Source of the DNA: Bordetella parapertussis
GTDB lineage: Bacteria > Pseudomonadota > Gammaproteobacteria > Burkholderiales > Burkholderiaceae_D
Direction: 5' to 3'
Length of the DNA: 12,040 bases
NCBI GenBank assembly: GCA_945883145.1
Contig: CAMCXB010000067.1
Coordinates: forward strand, 1-12,040
Shown: positions 7,041 to 12,040 of the stretch, in pieces
Layout of the letters: each line of letters starts with the position of its first letter
How positions within the stretch are numbered: the first letter of the stretch is position 1
Made by a program: the position numbers and the translations under genes
The notes under the pieces: generated by a model
The model's database searches: none
Told to the model about the DNA's origin: nothing
Seen by the model: the letters and a program-made list of their open reading frames with translations, nothing else

Positions 7041-8453
7041 ATGAATGAGCCTACTGCATTGACTAGATTGACTGCGCAACAACTGCTAGGTCTTTATGCA
7101 AGTGGTGCGCTTTCTCCAGTTGAGGTAACAAGTGCAGTCTTAGCAAGAATCGCAGCACTTGATGGCAGCCTCAATGCATTTTGTTTGGTTGATGAAGCAG
7201 CTGCTTTGCACAGCGCACAGATAAGTGAACAACGTTGGTTAAACCATCATCATAATCACACACCAGTTGGTGCTTTAGAAGGTGTGCCCGTCTCGATTAA
7301 AGATTTAGTCTTAACTAAAGGTTGGCCTACCTTGCGTGGTAGTGCTGCTATCGATACCCATCAAGTTTGGGAAGTCGATGCGCCTGTCACGCAGCGATTA
7401 CGTGAAGCAGGTGCTGTTCTATTTGGTAAAACCAATACACCTGAATTCGGCTGTAAGGGTGTGACTAACTCTCCGCGCACTGGTATCACTCGTAACCCTT
7501 GGAATTTGAATCGCACTGCAGGCGGATCTTCTGGCGGTACTGCAGCAGCTGTTGCAGCAGGCATGGGGCCATGTGCAATTGGTACTGATGGAGCGGGTAG
7601 TGTACGTATACCCGCAGCATTTTGTGGCAATGTCGGTTTCAAACCGAGTTTTGGTAGAGTGCCTGCTTATCCTTTATCGCCATTCGGTTCCGTTGCGCAT
7701 TTAGGTCCACACACCATGAGTGTGGTGGATGCTGCTTTGATGATGAATGTGATGGCATTGCCAGATGCGCGTGATTGGACTTCGTTGCCGTATGAGCCTA
7801 TAGATTATTTATCGTCTCTACATGAAGGTGTAAAAGGTTTGCGCATTGCGTATTCACCTAGCCTAGGATATGCCCAAGTCGATGCTGAGGTTGCTGCTGC
7901 AGTTCGTAACGCGGTTGAGATACTTGCGGACATGGGAGCTCATGTAGAGGAGTGTGATCTTGGTTTTTCTGATCCTCTCGATATCATTACTGGTCTATGG
8001 TTTGCGGGAGCCTGGCAGATCTGGTCTACGCTAACTGAGGAACAACAAGCGCTTACCGATCCAGATTTTCGTGCACAGGCTGAATTAGGTTCTCGATTAA
8101 GTACGACTGATATCCATCAATTAAATCAACGCAGAGGGCAGTTGGGCTCACACATGCGTCAATTCATGCAAGGCTATGATTTAATCGCGACACCAACAGT
8201 AGCAGTGCCAGCATTCGAAGCCATGCCAGCAGGGCATGAAGTCATGAATGCAGAGACTATGTTGGGTTGGACACCGTTTACCTATCCCTTTAATTTGACA
8301 CAACAACCTGCGATTACGGTGCCTTGTGGATTAACCAAGGATGGTTTACCAATAGGTCTGCAGCTAGTAGGACCTATGTTTAGTGATGCACTAGTATTGC
8401 GTGCTGCCAGAGCATTTGAAGAACAGCATCCTGTGCTGCGACCGACAATGTGA
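7041..8453 (+). CDS. Amidase-signature family hydrolase
   Basis: The 470-residue protein is a full-length amidase-signature enzyme, hydrolysing a C-N amide bond with a Ser-cisSer-Lys triad. Visible are GVPVSIKD (81-88, catalytic K87), GKTNTPEFG (129-137), the Gly/Ser-rich AGGSSGG (160-166, cis-Ser S163) and GTDGAGSVRIPA (181-192, nucleophile S187), followed by the usual GFKPSFGRVP. The nucleophile motif has Ala185 where Gly is common. The C-terminal part keeps the family end pattern NLTQQPAITVPCG...GLPIGLQLVGP. It resembles GatA, but no gatB or gatC is nearby, so a stand-alone amidase of unknown substrate is preferred. The ATG lies 6 bp after the glycosyltransferase stop and is the only in-frame ATG after that stop, which suggests cotranscription and translational coupling. 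Whether it has anything to do with glycosylation is unknown. Confidence 0.92.
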   Translation: MNEPTALTRLTAQQLLGLYASGALSPVEVTSAVLARIAALDGSLNAFCLVDEAAALHSAQISEQRWLNHHHNHTPVGALEGVPVSIKDLVLTKGWPTLRGSAAIDTHQVWEVDAPVTQRLREAGAVLFGKTNTPEFGCKGVTNSPRTGITRNPWNLNRTAGGSSGGTAAAVAAGMGPCAIGTDGAGSVRIPAAFCGNVGFKPSFGRVPAYPLSPFGSVAHLGPHTMSVVDAALMMNVMALPDARDWTSLPYEPIDYLSSLHEGVKGLRIAYSPSLGYAQVDAEVAAAVRNAVEILADMGAHVEECDLGFSDPLDIITGLWFAGAWQIWSTLTEEQQALTDPDFRAQAELGSRLSTTDIHQLNQRRGQLGSHMRQFMQGYDLIATPTVAVPAFEAMPAGHEVMNAETMLGWTPFTYPFNLTQQPAITVPCGLTKDGLPIGLQLVGPMFSDALVLRAARAFEEQHPVLRPTM

Positions 8454-8501
8454 ATTGTTGAATGGTTTTAAGTGAAGAGCTAGCTTTCACATAAACATAT
8501 C

Positions 8502-8531
8502 AAATTAACGCATTAAATTAACGCATTAAAT
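8502..8531. repeat. Short direct repeat, two 13-bp copies plus 4 bp
   Basis: AAATTAACGCATT occurs at 8502-8514 and again at 8515-8527, followed by AAAT. It lies between the convergent amidase and LRR genes, and the stop codon of the LRR gene (8526-8528) falls within the second copy. It looks like a small replication-slippage duplication; no function is implied. Confidence 0.8.
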
Positions 8532-9737
8532 CAAGTCTCCCACCCGACGCAAGGTCTCTGCGCCACTCTCTGTTATCAATAGTTCTCTTGCAAGTAAATC
8601 CGCTATTTCAGTTGGTGTCTCAGGAGCTAATTTTTGTAAAATAGGTATTGCTCTTGCAACTAGAAATTCTTTTTGTCTATTTCGATTACATATTATTTGA
8701 ATAGTTAAATAGGCCTTAAGAAATTCAACATTCTCAATATTATTTGCTTTTACAGCTAAACGATTAATCGTTGAATTACCTTTGTAGTGTAAGCGCGTGA
8801 CATTTTCAATACTATACTGATGTTTTCCTTCATGGTTAATATCAATATTTAAATTTTCTATAGTCTTTATAAATTCTTGAATAGGTTCAATGAAATGATC
8901 GCTATCGATAATATTAATACTAAGCTTTAGTTCTGTTAGTGATTGATTCGATAACAGAGCGTCAGCAATATGTTTGATACCTTGAACAAGAATGAGATTT
9001 TTACTAAGGTCAAGTCTAGAGAGTGAAGTATTAAATTTTAAACCTTCAGAGATAGCGATTGTACTTTCATTTTTAATATAATTATCACAAAACTGAATTT
9101 CTTGAAGTGTAGAGTTAAATTTTATAATTGTGGAGATGATAGAGCCATCCGCATCTGAAATAGAATTTCTAGAAAGATCTAACTTTCGAAGAGTATGGTT
9201 AAATTTTAATGCTTCAGAAATAAGCTTAGCGCCATCATCAGTTATAGAATTACATGAAAGCGATAGCTCTGTTAAATACGAATTCAATTTTAAGATTTCT
9301 GCAATCACAATAGCCATATCATCATTGATATTACTCTCTGATATATCCAGTGTTTTTAGAACCTTATTATTTACCAAAGCCTGAGCTATCGCTTTGAATC
9401 CCATCTGATTGAATCTTGATGTATCAAATGTCAGGCTAGTCAGTGTCGTATTATTTTCTAATATTTTTACGAGATCTAACGCTGCTTCATCTTTGAATCT
9501 AGTCCTACAAAACGTAAGATTGGTAAGAGTTGGATTGCTGGATAAATAATCTGAGATGATTCTTGCGCCTTCATCACCTAGTCGTCCCCATTTAAGATTG
9601 AGTAATGCACTACCATGCTCATGATTTTTTAGCTGATTTTTTATATAGATATAAACATGTCGGTATTTCTCCTGAGTTTGCTCTTCGCTTGTTAGATTGA
9701 TGCTTGATGGTCTTGTAGGTGCAGGAATTCGGTTCAT
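8526..9737 (-). CDS. Leucine-rich-repeat protein 1, ribonuclease-inhibitor type, with shared C-terminal module
   Basis: Taken from the ATG at 9737 this is a 403-residue protein. The frame extends to a TTG at 9776, which would add 13 mostly hydrophobic residues; an AAGGA lies 15 nt before that TTG, so the longer start is possible. After a polar N-terminus, about residues 45-295 hold 28-residue LRRs of the ribonuclease-inhibitor/NLR type, pattern NxxLxxLxLSxNxIxDxGAxxIxxxL, forming a curved protein-binding scaffold. About 296-345 is less regular. About 350-403 is the module shared with the two neighbours: RNRQKE, LAPETPTEIADLL, then ITE...TLRRVGDLI. No signal peptide is evident from the ATG start. 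The repeats are more diverged than in the other two LRR genes. The gene converges on the amidase gene with 72 bp between. A cytoplasmic or injected effector role is inference. Confidence 0.85.
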   Translation of the reverse strand: MNRIPAPTRPSSINLTSEEQTQEKYRHVYIYIKNQLKNHEHGSALLNLKWGRLGDEGARIISDYLSSNPTLTNLTFCRTRFKDEAALDLVKILENNTTLTSLTFDTSRFNQMGFKAIAQALVNNKVLKTLDISESNINDDMAIVIAEILKLNSYLTELSLSCNSITDDGAKLISEALKFNHTLRKLDLSRNSISDADGSIISTIIKFNSTLQEIQFCDNYIKNESTIAISEGLKFNTSLSRLDLSKNLILVQGIKHIADALLSNQSLTELKLSINIIDSDHFIEPIQEFIKTIENLNIDINHEGKHQYSIENVTRLHYKGNSTINRLAVKANNIENVEFLKAYLTIQIICNRNRQKEFLVARAIPILQKLAPETPTEIADLLARELLITESGAETLRRVGDLI

Positions 9738-9775
9738 GATCTTTGATAGAGAAAATAGTAAGAGTCTCAGCAACA

Positions 9776-10006
9776 AATGAATGATGCAAGTTCCTTAACA
9801 ACTCATTTCCATCATCACAAATGCATTAAGCCCTTATCACTTATTAAGAACAAAGAGAATAAATCGATATTTAATGCTTTAAAGATCTAAATATGTAGAG
9901 TGTAGAAGTAGTGCAAATGATTCGATAGAACAATAAAAAAGCGGACCATCAGGATCCGCTTTTTTATCGTTCTATAAGTTTGCTACATAAATTAAGAGTG
10001 TAAGTT
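9776..10006. other. Intergenic region between LRR genes 1 and 2
   Basis: Apart from the terminator at 9925-9975 this stretch is A+T-rich non-coding sequence. Because the terminator would stop readthrough from LRR gene 2, LRR gene 1 probably has its own promoter in 9780-9920 on the minus strand. Several weak sigma-70-like pairs can be drawn there but none is convincing. Confidence 0.4.
9925..9975 (-). terminator. Intrinsic terminator downstream of LRR gene 2
   Basis: A 21-bp inverted repeat (9925-9945 and 9955-9975) surrounds a 9-nt loop. The core is GCGGA/TCCGC, flanked by six A/T pairs, so a transcript from either strand ends its GC stem with a run of six U. The single mismatch (9932 versus 9968) is A-C in a plus-strand RNA but a G-U wobble in a minus-strand RNA. 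That favours use by LRR gene 2, whose stop lies about 31 bp upstream of it on the minus strand. It should also separate transcription of LRR genes 1 and 2. Confidence 0.88.
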
Positions 10007-11014
10007 TTAAACCATGTTACCTATTCTTCGTAATGTAGCACCATCATATTCTGTTGTTAATAATTTCTCTGAAATTAGATTTGCAATTTCTGTTGGTGTT
10101 TCTGGCGCTAATACTTTTAAAACAGAGGTGGCTTTTGCAGTAAGTAATTCTTTCTCTTGATTTCGGTTTTCAAATGACTTTATATATTGCTCTACCGCTT
10201 CTAAAGCCTGATTTTTATCGAAGTCGTTAACACTAATTCTGGGTAAGGTTGTCGTAATATTTAGTGAATCGCGTAACGTAGTTAAAGCAATTGGAGAAAT
10301 GTCTACCATATTTAGCCCGAGTTCAGTTAGCGTTGTATTTTTTTGAATAATTGCTGCGAGTGCTTTTGCGTCTTCAAATTCGATTGACGTGTTACCAAGA
10401 TTACATTCAGTAAGTGAAGTATTGTTAATAAGTGCTTCTCCAAATGATAGTAAAGGGCTGTCAATGCTTGATACTCCTCCTAAATCAAGACTTTTTAGTG
10501 ATGTGTTATTGACTAAGGCTGCTGCGATTGAATTTGTGCCTGCTTCACCTGGTCCAGTCGACCAGAGATTAAGTTTTTTTAGTGATGTATTTACAAGCAA
10601 CGACTCAGCAAGTGCTGTTGCACCTTCAGTAAAGATTATATTTCCTGAAAGTTCGAGTTCCTCTAGTGAAGTATTATTTTCTAATGCTGCCGCAAGTGCC
10701 TTAGCGCCTGTTGTACCAATGTGGTTATCGGACAGAAACAGTTTTTTCAAAGTTGTGTTGACATGTAAAGTCTCTGCCAATGCCAATGCTCCTGGATCAC
10801 CCAAAGAATTACACCCAAGAGCAAGTATTTCTACTGATGTATTGTCTATCAATGCTGCAGCTAGTTGCTTTGAGTCAAACTCACTAATTTCTTCATAGGT
10901 AATTCTAATTTTATTTATTGAGTTATCCTGAATTTTTGTAATATATTCTTCCATACCTCGGTGGTGGAATGTGTCGAATGTTGAATTGCGATTGTTTAAA
11001 TTTAATGAGTTCAT
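10007..11014 (-). CDS. Leucine-rich-repeat protein 2, ribonuclease-inhibitor type, with shared C-terminal module
   Basis: This complete 335-residue protein starts at an ATG (11014) preceded by A+T-rich sequence without a clear ribosome binding site. On the minus strand a TATACT hexamer about 27 nt before the start is a possible -10 box, but no good -35 accompanies it. A polar N-terminus (about 1-30) is followed by LRRs at about 33-260 with the pattern NNTSLxxLxLxxNxIGxxGAxALAxAL. About 283-335 is the same module as in the neighbours: ENRNQEKELL, VLAPETPTEIANLISEKLL, TEYDGATLRRIGNMV. No signal peptide or membrane segment is seen. The gene is followed by a strong terminator. A role in binding a protein partner is expected from the LRR scaffold; the partner is unknown. 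Confidence 0.88.
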   Translation of the reverse strand: MNSLNLNNRNSTFDTFHHRGMEEYITKIQDNSINKIRITYEEISEFDSKQLAAALIDNTSVEILALGCNSLGDPGALALAETLHVNTTLKKLFLSDNHIGTTGAKALAAALENNTSLEELELSGNIIFTEGATALAESLLVNTSLKKLNLWSTGPGEAGTNSIAAALVNNTSLKSLDLGGVSSIDSPLLSFGEALINNTSLTECNLGNTSIEFEDAKALAAIIQKNTTLTELGLNMVDISPIALTTLRDSLNITTTLPRISVNDFDKNQALEAVEQYIKSFENRNQEKELLTAKATSVLKVLAPETPTEIANLISEKLLTTEYDGATLRRIGNMV

Positions 11015-11201
11015 TGATTTAAATATAAAAAAGTGAAAGAAGTATAGGAACGAACCAAACTCTTTAGTTCTTTTCAGTGAAAAAATTTAATGACTTTTAA
11101 GCAAAGATGAGTTGATCGGAAAAAGAACTTTTAATCGATGATTGATAACTTGCTCGATGAATAAAGTTTTTTTTAGCTGTAGAATTTTTTTTAATGGGCC
11201 A

Positions 11202-12040
11202 TTAGACTAAGTCACCTAGTTGGCGTAATGTGGCGGCATCATATTCAGTGATGAGTAGTTTCTGAGCAATGAGGTTAGCAATTTCTGTTGGTAGTTCAGG
11301 CGCTAACAAACAAAAGGAAATTGTCCCTTTATGCTCTAGTACTCCTTTTTGTTGATTTCTTTCGTTAAATAAATCCGTTGATTTCCAGTGGGTCATCAAG
11401 CTATTTCTCGATTTATTTGAGTAGGTCTTAAGTGATGTTAGCGTTATATTTTTTTGAAATATTTCAATTAGATTATCGAGATTATGCTTGTTAATTTTGT
11501 TATTTCTGAGATCGAGGCTAGTTAGTCTAGTATTAATTTGTAAATATTTCGCCACCGACTTAGCTCCATCATCGTCAATTGCATTCCAGCTTAGGTTAAT
11601 TCTCTCTAGCGATGTATTGTTAGTCAATGCTGCAGCAATTGTCTGAGCGCCTAGATTACTGATGTTGTTATTCGTAAGGCTAAGATTTTTTAATTTCGAA
11701 TTATTGACTAATGATGCTGCAATTGCTTGTGCGCCTAGATTGCCGATATTGTTATTCGTAAGACTGAGTTTTTTTAGGGTGGAATTATTATGTAATGCTG
11801 CTGCAATTGACTGTGCGCCTAATTCATAGATCTTGTTTTTATCAAGACTGAGTTTGTCTAAAGCGGTATTGTTAACTAATGCACTTGCTAGCGCCTGTGC
11901 TCCTAGATCTTCAATATTGTTATCTCTAAGATTGAGTTCTTCCAACGATGAATTATTGATTAATGATGCTGCAAGTGCCTGCGCTCCTTGATTTTCAATA
12001 TTGTTATAGGTCAGATTTAATATTTTTAACGAAGTATTGT
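11202..12040 (-). CDS. Leucine-rich-repeat protein 3, 5'-truncated by window edge
   Basis: On the minus strand the frame is open to the right edge (first full codon at 12038), giving 278 visible residues. A TTG at 11945 lies within an LRR and reads as Leu, not as a start. The visible part begins with very regular 28-residue LRRs (NNTSLxxLSLTNNNIxNLGAQxIAAAL), becoming less regular after about 11500. It ends in the shared C-terminal module: NERNQQKGVLE, LAPELPTEIANLIAQKLL, TEYDAATLRQLGDLV. Compared with the neighbours it has an extra segment (NKSRNSLMTHWKSTDLF) before the module. The 187 bp between this gene and LRR gene 2 is A+T-rich with A/T homopolymer runs and no clear terminator, so the two might be cotranscribed. 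Confidence 0.86.
   Translation of the reverse strand, partial: NTSLKILNLTYNNIENQGAQALAASLINNSSLEELNLRDNNIEDLGAQALASALVNNTALDKLSLDKNKIYELGAQSIAAALHNNSTLKKLSLTNNNIGNLGAQAIAASLVNNSKLKNLSLTNNNISNLGAQTIAAALTNNTSLERINLSWNAIDDDGAKSVAKYLQINTRLTSLDLRNNKINKHNLDNLIEIFQKNITLTSLKTYSNKSRNSLMTHWKSTDLFNERNQQKGVLEHKGTISFCLLAPELPTEIANLIAQKLLITEYDAATLRQLGDLV
11647..12040 (-). repeat. 84-bp tandem repeats encoding 28-residue LRRs
   Basis: A conserved anchor (plus-strand GCGCCTAG and close variants) recurs at 11647, 11731, 11815, 11899 and 11983, exactly 84 bp apart. The units around 11647 and 11731 are nearly identical over long stretches. The array continues past the right edge of the window. Confidence 0.9.

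Noticed and set aside
8472..8490. Imperfect hairpin (GTGAA...TTCAC) between the convergent amidase and LRR genes as a terminator
   Set aside because: The stem has a bulge and no T-run follows on either strand, so it cannot be called a terminator with any confidence.
9619..9801. 60-residue minus-strand ORF overlapping the start of LRR gene 1
   Set aside because: It overlaps LRR gene 1 in another frame, starts with TTG and shows no family pattern.
10389..10898. 169-residue plus-strand ORF opposite LRR gene 2
   Set aside because: It is the complement of the LRR repeats, low in complexity, and the minus-strand frame has clear LRR and module patterns.
11066..11129. 9-bp inverted repeat AGTTCTTTT / AAAAGAACT upstream of LRR gene 2 as an operator
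   Set aside because: The arms are 46 bp apart and lie in A/T homopolymer-rich sequence; there is no further support for a binding site.
11943..11945. TTG as the start codon of LRR gene 3
   Set aside because: It encodes a conserved Leu of an LRR, and in-phase repeats continue to the right edge.

Overview
The window looks like chromosomal DNA of a Gram-negative bacterium, most likely a proteobacterium, with fairly A+T-rich genes and weak Shine-Dalgarno sequences. The Gram-negative reading rests on a giant repeat-built secreted adhesin and on an HMW1C-type N-glycosyltransferase. Three leucine-rich-repeat (LRR) proteins of the ribonuclease-inhibitor type suggest a host- or protist-associated lifestyle. 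No taxonomic marker gene is present, so the species cannot be named.

Left part, plus strand (1-8453): four genes run in one direction. They are (i) the 3' part of a very long adhesin or exoprotein, made of 70-72 residue autotransporter-associated beta-strand repeats, a beta-helix-like stretch and a C-terminal YDG/MBG-like domain, with no beta-barrel; (ii) after a 357-bp gap, an unrecognised protein with two membrane segments; (iii) a HMW1C/ApNGT-like cytoplasmic N-glycosyltransferase; and (iv) an amidase-signature hydrolase starting 6 bp after the glycosyltransferase. The adhesin is packed with N-X-S/T sequons, the acceptor motif of HMW1C enzymes. The simplest model is that the glycosyltransferase modifies Asn residues of the adhesin in the cytoplasm before export by two-partner secretion, as in the Haemophilus HMW1 system. 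The N-terminal export domain and the outer-membrane TpsB pore are not in the window and may lie to the left. The two-membrane-segment protein between adhesin and glycosyltransferase is a candidate new component.

Right part, minus strand (8526-12040): three paralogous LRR genes lie head to tail, convergent with the left block. Each ends in the same C-terminal module of about 50-70 residues, built around L-A-P-E-x-P-T-E-I-A and T-L-R-x-x-G. It has an F-box-like hydrophobic pattern, so these could be eukaryotic-like effectors; this is inference. A near-perfect inverted repeat with T-tracts lies just past the middle LRR gene and is a clear intrinsic terminator. The rightmost LRR gene runs off the window edge and carries in-phase 84-bp tandem repeats.
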